Source: Propionibacteriaceae bacterium (GTDB lineage Bacteria > Actinomycetota > Actinomycetes > Propionibacteriales > Propionibacteriaceae). From it: 64,000 nucleotides of DNA. This document shows positions 8,211 through 17,494 of this stretch, piece after piece (positions within the stretch are counted from its first letter, which is position 1; each line of letters starts with the position of its first letter). The stretch spans positions 1 to 64,000 of the forward strand of contig WRIC01000006.1 in assembly GCA_009782915.1 (NCBI GenBank), given 5' to 3'. The notes below the pieces were generated by a model. That model did no database searches and was not told the origin of the DNA. It was given only the letters and a program-made list of their open reading frames with translations. The translations under genes and the position numbers were made by a program.

Positions 8211-9695
8211 ATGATGTCAGTTCGATCAGGAGTTATCCTGGGGTTGGTGTTGGGACTGTCGGGGATATTCTCGGCCTGTGTTCCCTCACCGGATTCTGTC
8301 AGAGAATTGTCTATTGGGATCACTGTTGAACCCACCACCCTCGACCTCACGACAGACTCTGCTGCTGCGATTCCACAGATGCTGCTCTACAACGTGTACG
8401 AAACATTGGTGAAACTTGATTCCCAAGGTGCGATACATCCCTTGTTGGCTAGTCGATATGAGGTTTCCGCTGATTCTTTGACTTACTCTTTTTCGCTCGA
8501 TCACAAAGCAAAATTCGCTTCGGGAACACCGGTGGATGCCGACTGCGTAGTGGCCAGCATCGACAGAATTCGCCAATCTCCGAACAAGACCCTGCAATCC
8601 CAGATGGCAGTCATTGAATCCGTGGAAGCCCCCAGTGCTGATCTGGTTGTGGTCACACTCAAAGAGCCCAGTAATTTCTGGCTCTACTCCATGACCGGTG
8701 TGGCAGGGATTGTCTTCGATCCGGCGTCGGACGACCTTGCTATGAAGCCTCAAGGATCGGGGCCTTATCAATTTGATTCGTGGACCAGTGGAGATCGTCT
8801 CACCTTGGCGAAGAATGAGTCGTATTGGGGAACACCCGGTCGCTTCGAAAACGTGGTTTTCCGCTTCATTCCTGACCCCAATGCCATGGTGGCAGCGATG
8901 CTGTCGGGGGACCTCGATATTGCTGGAGAGATGACTAGTCCTGATTCTTTGTCCCTGTTCTCAGATGAATCAAAGTTCACGGTTATTGAAGGAACCACCA
9001 ATGGTGAAGTTGTCCTGGGTTTCAATCACAGTAGGGAAAATATGAAGAACCTGGCTGTGCGCCAAGCCATTTGCCATGGGATCGATCGTGCTGCTTTGGT
9101 GAATACCGTGTGGGGTGGAAAAGGTGAACTCATCGGTACGATGACCGTACCCACCGACCCTTACTATGAAGATCTGTCTGATACTTATTCTTTTGACCCT
9201 GAGAAAGCCAAGCAATTACTCGCTGAAGCAGGGGTCAGTGATCTTTCCTTGAGCTTGAGGATTCCCACCTTGCCGTACGGGCCGAAGGCTGCCACTTTTA
9301 TCGCCAGCCAACTCGGCGATATTGGTATTACGGTCACGGTTGAGGAACTCGATTTTCCGCGCTGGCTGGAGGAGGTCTACCGCGATGGCAACTATGACAT
9401 GACCATTGTTGCCCATGTTGAGGCTCGCGACATCGTGAACTTCGCGAACCGAGAGTACTACTGGAAATATGACAATCCTGAGTTCCAGGCTCAGATTGCC
9501 TTAGCTGATCGGTCAACTCCCCAAGATTTCGTTCCCCAGATGCAGATTGCTGCGCGAATGCTCGCTGATGATGCTGCAGCTAATTGGCTGTTTGTTTTCC
9601 CGAATCTGATTGTTGCTCGTGAAGGAATCACAGGAATTGGGCACAACATGACCACCTTGAGTTTTGATGTGACCACCATTTCGTCGAAGGACTAA
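8211..9695 (+). CDS. Peptide ABC transporter substrate-binding lipoprotein
   Basis: The 494-residue family-5 solute-binding protein (DppA/OppA class) starts with a lipoprotein signal peptide: a short basic segment, a hydrophobic run and the lipobox-like FSAC about 23 residues in. The following TVEPTTLDLTTDSAA and LASRYEVSADSLTYSFSLD stretches are typical of SBP_bac_5. ATG 8211 (or 8214) is preferred because GGGAAAGGA lies 5-8 bases upstream. It is the first of five tightly packed genes for one importer. Peptide is the family's usual cargo, but nickel, heme or sugar ligands are also known. Confidence 0.93.
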   Translation: MMSVRSGVILGLVLGLSGIFSACVPSPDSVRELSIGITVEPTTLDLTTDSAAAIPQMLLYNVYETLVKLDSQGAIHPLLASRYEVSADSLTYSFSLDHKAKFASGTPVDADCVVASIDRIRQSPNKTLQSQMAVIESVEAPSADLVVVTLKEPSNFWLYSMTGVAGIVFDPASDDLAMKPQGSGPYQFDSWTSGDRLTLAKNESYWGTPGRFENVVFRFIPDPNAMVAAMLSGDLDIAGEMTSPDSLSLFSDESKFTVIEGTTNGEVVLGFNHSRENMKNLAVRQAICHGIDRAALVNTVWGGKGELIGTMTVPTDPYYEDLSDTYSFDPEKAKQLLAEAGVSDLSLSLRIPTLPYGPKAATFIASQLGDIGITVTVEELDFPRWLEEVYRDGNYDMTIVAHVEARDIVNFANREYYWKYDNPEFQAQIALADRSTPQDFVPQMQIAARMLADDAAANWLFVFPNLIVAREGITGIGHNMTTLSFDVTTISSKD

Positions 9696-9698
9696 CTC

Positions 9699-10658
9699 AT
9701 GGTAGTCCTCAGGGCTGCTGCGCGCCGACTCGCCGTCTTTCTTGGTACGGTGCTTGTTGCCTCGCTGGTCATCTTCTTGATGATGCAGGCCCTACCTGGG
9801 GATGTCGCACAGGTTGCTTTGGGGATGGGAGCATCACCGGAGAAAGTAGAGGAGTTGCGCCAAACCTGGGGTCTTAATCGTCCACTGGCTGTGCGATACT
9901 TCGAATGGCTGGGTGGAATGCTTCACTTCGATTTTGGATCATCGCTGGTCAAAGGCCAACCGGTCGTCGATCAGATCAGACCCCGCTTGGGTGTCACTGC
10001 CTGGCTGGTGGGGTTGTCGATTCCCCTGTCTTTACTGGTCGCGATCCCCATGGGCCTCACCTCAGCGATGTTGCGCAGGAGAGCCTCGGGTGCCTTGATT
10101 AATGCGCTCAGTCATGTGGGTTTGGCTCTGCCGGTGTTCTTCTTGGGTGCTGTCGCTTCGATGGTGTTTGCAGTGAAATTGCAGTGGCTTCCCGCTAATG
10201 GTTACCGAAGTTTTGCTCAGTCACCTGGTGAGTGGGCGCTGAGGATGATTCTGCCTGTAGGCACCCTGGTTATCGTCCAAAGCTGCTTCCTGGCTCGCTA
10301 TGTTCGTACTGGTTTCATTGATGTACTCTCCGAAGATTACTACCGGACGGCACGGGCTTCCGGGTGGACGAAGTGGAGGGGTCTGATTCGCCACGGAATG
10401 AGAAATATGGCGACATCCCTCGTGACCGTCGTGGGGCTGCAGGTGTCTTCTCTGCTGGTTGGTGCCGTACTGATCGAACAGGTCTTTGTCCTTCCTGGAT
10501 TAGGTAGTCTCCTGGTTCAATCGGTGGGCAGTAGGGATCTCATGGTGGTCCAAGCAGTGGTGATGTTGCTGGTGTTTGCGGTCTTAGCTATTAACTTTCT
10601 GGTGGATCTGCTCTATCTGTGGATAGACCCTCGATTGCGAAGGGGGAAGACCGCATGA
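9699..10658 (+). CDS. ABC transporter permease, DppB/OppB family
   Basis: The 319-residue membrane protein starts 4 bases after the binding-protein stop, with GAAGGA in the end of that gene. It shows the N-terminal helix and 'LPGDVAQVALGMGAS' region of DppB-type permeases, about six membrane helices, and the EAA-type cytoplasmic loop DYYRTARASGWTKWR that contacts the ATPase. Its C-terminus YLWIDPRLRRGKTA is typical. The stop overlaps the next permease gene by 4 bp. It forms the heterodimeric channel with the DppC-type partner. Confidence 0.95.
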   Translation: MVVLRAAARRLAVFLGTVLVASLVIFLMMQALPGDVAQVALGMGASPEKVEELRQTWGLNRPLAVRYFEWLGGMLHFDFGSSLVKGQPVVDQIRPRLGVTAWLVGLSIPLSLLVAIPMGLTSAMLRRRASGALINALSHVGLALPVFFLGAVASMVFAVKLQWLPANGYRSFAQSPGEWALRMILPVGTLVIVQSCFLARYVRTGFIDVLSEDYYRTARASGWTKWRGLIRHGMRNMATSLVTVVGLQVSSLLVGAVLIEQVFVLPGLGSLLVQSVGSRDLMVVQAVVMLLVFAVLAINFLVDLLYLWIDPRLRRGKTA

Positions 10659-11458
10659 AGAAACTAACGCTGATTGTTGGTCTGGTCTGTTCAGGTTTTG
10701 TTGTCCTGGTTGCCCTGGTTTCTTTGGTGTGGACACCCTTCGATCCCACTAAGGTTTCCACCCATCGCTATGGAGGATTGTCGTGGCCTCACATTCTTGG
10801 TACGGATGGGCTGGGTATGGATACTGCCTCACGGTTGATGACTGGGGCTCAGACCACCTTGCTGGTGGGTATCCTTGCTGTGGGGATTGCTGCTGTTATT
10901 GGTGTTCCGCTGGGGATATATGTGGGCATGGGGCACAAGATGCTCGGGGAAGTGGTGGCTCGGGCTTCAGATATTCTCTATGCCTTACCCGCCTTGCTCC
11001 TGGCGATCCTGCTGGCAGCAGCAGTGGGCGCCTCCGTGATGACGGCAACAGTGGCCATTGGTATTGCCACCATCCCCATCTTTCAGCGAATGGCCAGGGC
11101 AGCTACCTTGACGGTGATGAGCCAGGACTATATTTTGGCTGCTGAAGTTGCTGGAACACCGCGTTTCATCATTGCTCTACGCCATATTTTGCCCAATATC
11201 GCCCCACTACTGGGAGTTCAAGCTGCTGCATCCTTCTCGATGGCGATCCTTGCTGAGGCTGGGTTGGCTTATCTGGGGCTATCAGCTCCACAGGCTGTCC
11301 CTGCGTGGGGAAGAATGCTCCGTGATGCCGACATCTACACCGCCCCTGGCCAAGCGGTTATCCCTGGTATTGCTATCGCTGTGGCTGTGATGGGTTTCAA
11401 TCTTCTCGGTGATGGGGTACGCGACTATCTTGATCCTCGACTGCGGGAGGTGAGATGA
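10655..11458 (+). CDS. ABC transporter permease, DppC/OppC family
   Basis: The 267-residue permease starts at ATG 10655 within an ATGA overlap with the preceding permease; AAGGGGGAAG precedes it. It contains 'HILGTDGLGMDTASRLMTGA', the DppC hallmark after the first helix, an EAA loop DYILAAEVAGTPRFI, and ends GVRDYLDPRLREVR. Partner of the upstream permease in the peptide importer. Confidence 0.95.
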   Translation: MKKLTLIVGLVCSGFVVLVALVSLVWTPFDPTKVSTHRYGGLSWPHILGTDGLGMDTASRLMTGAQTTLLVGILAVGIAAVIGVPLGIYVGMGHKMLGEVVARASDILYALPALLLAILLAAAVGASVMTATVAIGIATIPIFQRMARAATLTVMSQDYILAAEVAGTPRFIIALRHILPNIAPLLGVQAAASFSMAILAEAGLAYLGLSAPQAVPAWGRMLRDADIYTAPGQAVIPGIAIAVAVMGFNLLGDGVRDYLDPRLREVR

Positions 11459-12297
11459 GTCTTCTTTCGATCACTGACTTGTCTGTGGAGTTCGGGCACA
11501 ACCGTACTCGCGTGCTCGACCAAGCATGTCTCAGCGTTGAACCTGGACAGCGCCTGGGATTGGTGGGAGCCTCAGGATCAGGGAAAACAGTTCTCGCCTC
11601 AGCGGTCATGGGTCTTCTTCCCGACAATGCCTATGTCATGGGGTCGGTTGTCTTTCAAGATCAAGAATTAACCACGATGAGAGATAAGGAATTCTCTGCT
11701 CTTCGAGGACAGAAGATGTCCATGGTTTTCCAAGAACCCATGACTGCCCTCGACCCCACCATGAAAGTTGGTCGACAAGCTGGAGAGCTCATCGGACTAC
11801 ACCAACAAACCTCCCCGAAAGCAACCAGGACGAGGGTTGAAGAAATATTTGATCAAGTGGGTTTGAGCCATGCCTCTCGAATAGCTGAAGCCTATCCCCA
11901 CGAACTGTCTGGTGGTCAGCGCCAACGAGTGGTCATTGCCATGGCTTTAGTCAATAATCCTGACCTCATCATCTGCGATGAACCCACGACAGCCTTGGAT
12001 GCCACTGTTCAAGCAAAGGTTCTCACCTTGCTCGATGAGGAACTCAGCCGTGTCAATGCCGCTTGTTTGTTTATCTCCCATGACCTGGGTCTGGTCTCTC
12101 GTCTCTGCGAGGATGTGGCAGTGATCTATGCGGGGCGAATAGTGGAAACAGGACCAACCGCGAAGGTTTTCCATGACCCCCAACATCCTTACACCGCTGG
12201 TTTGGTGGCTACAGCCAACATTGATGCTGTGACCCCAGGTGAGCGACTTCCTGTGATCGAAGACTTCTTTGATCCTTCCCAGGAGGTACGGTCATGA
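11455..12297 (+). CDS. ABC transporter ATP-binding protein, DppD/OppD family
   Basis: The 280-residue ATPase has Walker A GASGSGKT near residue 38, Q-loop MVFQEPMTALDPTM, signature LSGGQRQRVVIAMAL and Walker B LIICDEPTTALD. The family C-terminal block HDPQHPYTAGLVA follows. Unlike many DppD/OppD proteins it lacks the cysteine-rich C-terminal iron-sulfur segment and is correspondingly short. It overlaps both neighbours by 4 bp. Confidence 0.95.
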   Translation: MSLLSITDLSVEFGHNRTRVLDQACLSVEPGQRLGLVGASGSGKTVLASAVMGLLPDNAYVMGSVVFQDQELTTMRDKEFSALRGQKMSMVFQEPMTALDPTMKVGRQAGELIGLHQQTSPKATRTRVEEIFDQVGLSHASRIAEAYPHELSGGQRQRVVIAMALVNNPDLIICDEPTTALDATVQAKVLTLLDEELSRVNAACLFISHDLGLVSRLCEDVAVIYAGRIVETGPTAKVFHDPQHPYTAGLVATANIDAVTPGERLPVIEDFFDPSQEVRS

Positions 12298-13073
12298 CTG
12301 CTTTTCTGCTTGATCACGTCAACAAGGTTTTCGGGGGGCGTCGACGAGAGGTGAATGCCTTGAGTGACTTGAGCCTCACAGTTGCCCAGAATCAGCGCTG
12401 GGGGATCGTGGGGGAATCTGGTTCTGGGAAAACCACCCTGCTGAAGATTCTTGCTGGTTTGATGCCTCCCACATCGGGCAGGGTCCAGTTCCTTGATAGA
12501 GACCTCGATCTGAACAATAGGGCCACCATGGCTTCTTTGCGCTCCAGTGTGCAAATGATCTTTCAAGACCCTCGATCATCGTTAAACCCCCGAATGAAGA
12601 TTTCGGACATTATCAGTGAACCCTTGAGATCCCCTCTGCTCAAAGGCAGAACCGACGTACCAACCGATATGCGCGCTCGGGTGGATGAGGTTCTGAGTGA
12701 AGTGGGTCTGCCCCTGGATTCTGCTGACCGCTACCCGCATGAGTTTTCTGGGGGTCAGCGCCAAAGAATAGCTCTCGCTCGCGCATTAGCCCCCCGGCCC
12801 AAGATCTTGCTGGCCGACGAACCTGTGTCGGCTCTCGATGTATCTGTACGAGCACAGGTGCTCAATTTGCTGAACACGCTGGTTGACTCCTTTGAGTTAA
12901 CGCTCATCATGGTGACCCACGATCTGGGTGTTGTTCGTCACACCTGTGACTATGTGGGGGTCCTCCACCAGGGCGTACTGGTGGAATCAGGGCCTGTTTC
13001 TTCTGTGATGAATGATCCGCGCCAGGGTTATACTCGTGAACTGCTCAACGCTGTTCCCCGATTGGATTCGTGA
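12294..13073 (+). CDS. ABC transporter ATP-binding protein, DppF/OppF family
   Basis: The 259-residue second ATPase of the importer has Walker A GESGSGKTT near residue 41, MIFQDPRSSLNPRM in the Q-loop, signature FSGGQRQRIALARAL and Walker B ILLADEPVSALDVS. The C-terminal DPRQGYTRELL motif is shortened relative to long OppF proteins. It closes the five-gene operon; no convincing terminator hairpin was seen in the 67 bp before serA. Confidence 0.95.
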   Translation: MTAFLLDHVNKVFGGRRREVNALSDLSLTVAQNQRWGIVGESGSGKTTLLKILAGLMPPTSGRVQFLDRDLDLNNRATMASLRSSVQMIFQDPRSSLNPRMKISDIISEPLRSPLLKGRTDVPTDMRARVDEVLSEVGLPLDSADRYPHEFSGGQRQRIALARALAPRPKILLADEPVSALDVSVRAQVLNLLNTLVDSFELTLIMVTHDLGVVRHTCDYVGVLHQGVLVESGPVSSVMNDPRQGYTRELLNAVPRLDS

Positions 13074-13102
13074 AAAGAAAGCTCACCTGGTGGGCGGAAA
13101 AA

Positions 13103-13132
13103 TTGCCATAGGGTGCGCTCATGGAAGACAAT
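13103..13132 (+). promoter_or_regulatory. Promoter for a probably leaderless serA mRNA
   Basis: TTGCCA (13103-13108) and GACAAT (13127-13132) are 18 bases apart. Transcription starting 7-9 bases downstream would coincide with the GTG start at 13141. No Shine-Dalgarno lies at a usable distance, which supports leaderless translation. Confidence 0.45.
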
Positions 13133-13140
13133 AGTCCATC

Positions 13141-14340
13141 GTGAAGGCTCTCCTACTTGAAAATGTCCACCCAGCTGCACTCGACCTGCTCACCGAGCGG
13201 GGGATTGAGGTCACCTCGCTTGACGGTGCTCTGGAGGGTGAGGAACTGATCCAGGCTCTCAATGGAATCGACATTCTGGGTATACGTTCGCGTACATATG
13301 TCACCAAGGATGTCATCAATGCGTGTCCCCAGCTGAAAACCATCGGGGCTTTTTGCATTGGAACCAACCAAATCGATGTGGCCCACGCAACACAGGCAGG
13401 GATTCCTGTGTTTAATGCCCCCTTCTCGAACACTCGCTCAGTGGTAGAACTAGTCATTGGTGAGATCATTGCACTGGCTCGCCACCTCACTGATCAAAAC
13501 ACCAAGATGCAGGAAGGGATATGGGTGAAGTCAGCCAAGGGTGCCCATGAGGTTCGCGGGCGTACCCTCGGTATTGTGGGGTATGGGAATATCGGGTCCC
13601 AACTTTCTGTTTTGGCTGAATCCTTGGGTATGCGAGTTGTTTTCTATGACATTGCCGACAAGCTTGCGTTGGGTAATGCCGTGCGCTGTGAGACCCTCGA
13701 CGAATTATTGCGAATCTCCGATGTTGTTTCACTCCACGTCGATGGGAGGAAAGAGAATACTGGTTTCTTCACTCGGGACATGATTAATGCCATGAAACCG
13801 CGGGCCTTCTTGATGAATCTGTGTCGCGGCATGGTGGTTGATATGGACGGGCTCAAAGAGGCTTTAGAGTCGGGCCACATCGCTGGAGCTGCTATCGATG
13901 TCTTCCCGCAGGAGCCGGCGAATTCTGGGGATGAATTTGTCTGTCAACTTCAGGGAATCGACAATGTCATTCTCACCCCCCACATTGGTGGGTCCACTGC
14001 TGAGGCCCAAGAGGACATTGGACAATATGTTGCCGGCAAACTCGTCGACTACAGCCTCTTTGGGGCAACCAGCATGTCAGTCAATATTCCCCAGGTCCAC
14101 ATGGACACATCCGGGGTGAGCCGTATCCTCCACCACCATGCCAATGTTCCGGGCGTCCTAGCCAAGGTGAACACTATTTACTCAAGTCACGGCGTCAATG
14201 TGGAAACCCAACAGTTGTCCACCCGCGGAACGGTGGGATATGCCGTCACCGACATTGATGCGCCCATGACCGATGAGTTACTCGGTGAACTGGAGAGTCT
14301 TCCTGAGACTATCCGTGTCACCCACATCTCACGTGCGTAA
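13141..14340 (+). CDS. serA: D-3-phosphoglycerate dehydrogenase
   Basis: The 399-residue enzyme oxidises 3-phosphoglycerate in the first step of serine synthesis. It has the substrate domain with FCIGTNQIDV, the NAD-binding GIVGYGNIGSQLS, catalytic Arg in NLCRGMVVD, Glu and His (ILTPHIGGSTAEAQ), and a C-terminal ACT-type domain from about residue 325 that starts 'RILHHHANVPGVLAKVNTIY'. The length and the lack of an intervening domain match the shorter E. coli-type enzyme rather than the roughly 530-residue mycobacterial form. GTG 13141 is the start. Confidence 0.93.
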   Translation: MKALLLENVHPAALDLLTERGIEVTSLDGALEGEELIQALNGIDILGIRSRTYVTKDVINACPQLKTIGAFCIGTNQIDVAHATQAGIPVFNAPFSNTRSVVELVIGEIIALARHLTDQNTKMQEGIWVKSAKGAHEVRGRTLGIVGYGNIGSQLSVLAESLGMRVVFYDIADKLALGNAVRCETLDELLRISDVVSLHVDGRKENTGFFTRDMINAMKPRAFLMNLCRGMVVDMDGLKEALESGHIAGAAIDVFPQEPANSGDEFVCQLQGIDNVILTPHIGGSTAEAQEDIGQYVAGKLVDYSLFGATSMSVNIPQVHMDTSGVSRILHHHANVPGVLAKVNTIYSSHGVNVETQQLSTRGTVGYAVTDIDAPMTDELLGELESLPETIRVTHISRA

Positions 14341-14346
14341 GAACAC

Positions 14347-15183
14347 TTACACGGCGTGGCGGGGGATGATCAAGGAGTCTTCTCTGTCGTCGTCGTGATC
14401 CACACTGAGCATGTCGATGACCTGCTCATGGAGACGGCCATTGGTGGCCAGAGCTCCAGGGCCAACAGGGCCCGGATCGCCATCAAGTGAGGTAAATTTT
14501 CCTCCAGCCTCGCTCACTATCGGCACAAGCGCAGCCATATCGTGGAGCGCCAACTCGGGTTCACAAGCAATGTCAACAGTCCCTTCGGCTACCATCATGT
14601 AGGACCAGAAATCACCGAAAGCCCTCGTACGCTGCGCACTACGCAGAAGGTCCCCAAATTGGCGGCCTCGACCGGAATCCACCCAGCCCCCCAGCGATGA
14701 GTAGGACAGGAAACTCTGGGAGACCCACTGGGTTGAGGACACCTCAATGGGTTTGCCGGTGAGAAGGGTTTTACCTGTAAAAGCGCCACCACCAGCGTGT
14801 GCCCACCAGCGTCTGAACAAAGCAGGGGAACTCACCACGGACACCACCGGTTGGTCTTTGATCACCAGGGCAATGAGGGTGGCCCACACAGGAACCCCGC
14901 GGACATAGTTCGCGGTTCCATCGATAGGATCAATGATCCATCGCCGTGGGCCCCAACCAGTCTCACCAGTCTCCTCGCCCTGGAATCCATCTCGCGGTCG
15001 GGCCTTAGCTAAGGTGCGACGTATGGCTTCCTCAACAGCGGTGTCTGCATCGGAGACTGCCGTCGAATCGTCTTTGATGGTGATGCTCAGGTCTCCAGCA
15101 CGGAAGCGGTCCATCGTGATGGAGTCTGCTGAATCAGCCAGCATGTGGGCCAGTCGAAGGTCATCGACAAGGTTATCGGTCAT
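14347..15183 (-). CDS. hisN: Inositol-monophosphatase-family histidinol phosphatase (HisN type)
   Basis: The 278-residue Mg2+-dependent phosphatase carries GEETGETG (metal ligand Glu), WIIDPIDGTANYVRGVP (the IMPase DPIDGT motif) and a C-terminal ALHDMAALVPIVSEAGG segment. In actinobacteria the copy next to rsgA and aroA is the HisN histidinol-phosphatase of histidine synthesis; that assignment here rests on synteny plus the family, so a generic inositol phosphatase is possible. It is the last gene of the doxX-aroA-rsgA-hisN run, 65 bp after rsgA. Confidence 0.85.
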   Translation of the reverse strand: MTDNLVDDLRLAHMLADSADSITMDRFRAGDLSITIKDDSTAVSDADTAVEEAIRRTLAKARPRDGFQGEETGETGWGPRRWIIDPIDGTANYVRGVPVWATLIALVIKDQPVVSVVSSPALFRRWWAHAGGGAFTGKTLLTGKPIEVSSTQWVSQSFLSYSSLGGWVDSGRGRQFGDLLRSAQRTRAFGDFWSYMMVAEGTVDIACEPELALHDMAALVPIVSEAGGKFTSLDGDPGPVGPGALATNGRLHEQVIDMLSVDHDDDREDSLIIPRHAV

Positions 15184-15248
15184 GGGATAAGGCTAGTGGG
15201 TGCAGTGGGTCATTGAGTCCAGAATTGAGAAAAAGTCTTGAATACCAC

Positions 15249-16229
15249 CTACCAGGTGGTTGTTAACTCCATGCGACGGAAGGATTCCAATCGAGGTGTT
15301 GAGAGTTGGTCTTGTTGTACGGCCACATCCAGGGCACATTCGGGTTCACTGGCTCGATGGGTGCATCCACGAGGGCAGTTGGCCGAGATCTCATAGAGAT
15401 CGGAAAAGGCAGCAATCACGTGGTCTGGGTCAACATGTTTCAGTCCGAAGGATCGTACTCCAGGGGTGTCGATGACCCAGCCACCAGGCGAGGGTAATTC
15501 TAAAGCAATAGCTGAGGTGGAGACATGGCGTCCTTTGCCGGTGACATCGTTGACTTCACCAGTACGCCGGTCAGCCTGGGGGATGAGAGCATTAACCAGT
15601 GTTGACTTTCCCACACCCGAATGCCCGATAAACACAGATACCTGGTCAGCGAGTTGCCTGCGCAGGGGATCCAAGTCGGCCCCGGGTTCCACCACAAGGC
15701 AGGGGATAGACAGTGGTTCGTAGGCAGCCACCAGTGATGCCGGTGATGAAAGATCAGCCTTCGTCAAAACCAGGATGGGGTGGAGCCCTGCGTCAAACCC
15801 GGCCACCAGTATTCTGTCGATCATGCCCATCCGTGGTTCAGGATCAGCGAGTGCAGTCACGATCACCAGTTGGTCCGCATTGGCGACGATGGGGCGCTCA
15901 TAGGGATCATCGTCGTCGGCAGTGCGCCTGAGAACAGTACGTCGAGGTTCAACCTCAGCAATCCGGGCCAAACTACCTGGCGTACCTGAAATATCTGAAT
16001 CAAGGCGAACAAGATCACCAACAATCACCGATTTGCGCCCCAGGGCTCGCGCTTTGGCCGCGGTGACCTCTCGGTGATCAACCAGACATCGATAGCGCCC
16101 CCGATCTATGGTCACCACACGTCCCACAGGAAGGGAACTATAGTCGGGACGGTCCTTGGTTCTGGGGCGGGTACGCTTTGGTGGACGACCGAAACCCGTG
16201 TGGTCATCATCAAAGAGGGACTGACTCAT
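15249..16229 (-). CDS. rsgA: Ribosome small-subunit-dependent GTPase A
   Basis: The 326-residue circularly permuted GTPase has the motif order G4 (LTKADL, residue 155), G1 (GHSGVGKST, 202-210), G3 (DTPG, 254-257), diagnostic of RsgA/YjeQ. An OB-fold precedes the GTPase domain. A zinc-binding module follows, with ligands Cys 285, Cys 289, His 291 and Cys 298. It assists 30S maturation. The N-terminus is rich in Arg/Lys. It overlaps aroA by 4 bp. Confidence 0.95.
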   Translation of the reverse strand: MSQSLFDDDHTGFGRPPKRTRPRTKDRPDYSSLPVGRVVTIDRGRYRCLVDHREVTAAKARALGRKSVIVGDLVRLDSDISGTPGSLARIAEVEPRRTVLRRTADDDDPYERPIVANADQLVIVTALADPEPRMGMIDRILVAGFDAGLHPILVLTKADLSSPASLVAAYEPLSIPCLVVEPGADLDPLRRQLADQVSVFIGHSGVGKSTLVNALIPQADRRTGEVNDVTGKGRHVSTSAIALELPSPGGWVIDTPGVRSFGLKHVDPDHVIAAFSDLYEISANCPRGCTHRASEPECALDVAVQQDQLSTPRLESFRRMELTTTW

Positions 16230-17494
16230 TGAACCATCTCCTGCCAGGTGGCCGCAAAGTCGGGCATGGTTTTCGATGTGCAGGTGACGTCATCGAGGCG
16301 AATATCAGGGACTCTCAGACCAATCAGTGCCCCGAAATGTGCCATGCGATGGTCAGCGTAACTGCGGATTTTCCCTCCCTTGAGCTGTGCTGGTGTGATG
16401 ATCAGTCCATCTTCGGTGGGTGTGCAGACCCCGGAGAGTCTGGCAATTTCTGTGCTGAGCCCAGCCAAACGATCAGTTTCATGTCCACGGATATGCCCCA
16501 CTCCTCGAATACGGGTTTCTGAGTTAGCCAAGGTGGCTAGTGCAGCGACCACCGGCGTGAGTTCACTGCAGGTGTTCAGATTAATATCGATGCCATGAAT
16601 TTCACCGACACCACACACTTGCGCATACCCATCTTCCACATTCACCTGGGCACCGAAGCGAGCCAGAATATCTAAAAACTGTGCGCCTGCTTGGGTAGTG
16701 TGGCTGGGCCAGCGCGGGATGCGAACCACACCCTGGGTGATCACCGCTGCAGCAAGAAAGACCGCTGCCGTAGTCAAGTCAGGTTCAATAGTCTCGTCAC
16801 AGCCACCGATCGAGGTGGCAGGGACCTCCCAGGTGAGGGTGTTGCTCTTGCGCGCCCAGGTGACATCCACCCCATGGCGAGACAGACTCTCCATCGTCAT
16901 CTCGATGTGAGGCAGTGATGGCAGGGAGTCGCCTTGGTGGGTCAGGCGCAAACCTTGAGGAAACTGTGCACCACTGAGCAGCAGAGCTGAGACGAATTGA
17001 GAGGATGACGAGGAGTCGATGAGAACATCTCGTGAGGTGATCGGACCGCACACACTGAATGGTAGCGCCGATCCTTCCACCTGAGCCCCCAGCTGACTCA
17101 TAGCGTTCAGGAGGGGTGCCACAGGTCGGTGACGTGCCTGATCGTCACCAGTGAACATCACCTTCTGGGCCCCCAGGGCGGCCACAGGGGGGAGAAACCT
17201 CATCACCGTACCAGCCAATCCACACTGAATGACTATCTCTGGTGACTGACGATCGGATGCGATGGGGGAAATGGTCCACACCTGCGGGTTGTGGTCGTCG
17301 ATGATTGCACCGAGGGCTGACAAACCCTCGATCATCAAAGAACTATCGCGTGCACGTAATCCTCCACGGATAGTTGATGGTGTGTCCCCCAGAGCAGCCA
17401 GAACGAGGGCTCGTGCAGTCGCCGACTTCGATCCGGGGACATCAATGGTGGCCTGGATGGGATGGGTAGCTTGGGGGGCAACCCACGAACTCAT
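16226..17494 (-). CDS. aroA: 3-phosphoshikimate 1-carboxyvinyltransferase (EPSP synthase)
   Basis: The 422-residue enzyme of the shikimate pathway starts with the substrate-binding PGSKSATARALVLAA and has QCGLAGTVMRFLPPVAAL (variant of the LGNAGTAMRP loop), DQARHRPVAPLLNAM, SSSSQFVSALLLSG and HRMAHFGALIGL. Length is standard. ATGA overlaps join it to doxX upstream and rsgA downstream, the conserved actinobacterial order beside sigR. Confidence 0.95.
   Translation of the reverse strand: MSSWVAPQATHPIQATIDVPGSKSATARALVLAALGDTPSTIRGGLRARDSSLMIEGLSALGAIIDDHNPQVWTISPIASDRQSPEIVIQCGLAGTVMRFLPPVAALGAQKVMFTGDDQARHRPVAPLLNAMSQLGAQVEGSALPFSVCGPITSRDVLIDSSSSSQFVSALLLSGAQFPQGLRLTHQGDSLPSLPHIEMTMESLSRHGVDVTWARKSNTLTWEVPATSIGGCDETIEPDLTTAAVFLAAAVITQGVVRIPRWPSHTTQAGAQFLDILARFGAQVNVEDGYAQVCGVGEIHGIDINLNTCSELTPVVAALATLANSETRIRGVGHIRGHETDRLAGLSTEIARLSGVCTPTEDGLIITPAQLKGGKIRSYADHRMAHFGALIGLRVPDIRLDDVTCTSKTMPDFAATWQEMVQ

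Noticed and set aside
14335-14352. Terminator between converging serA and hisN
   Set aside because: The GTAAG/CTTAC pairing is only 5 bp and no T-run follows.
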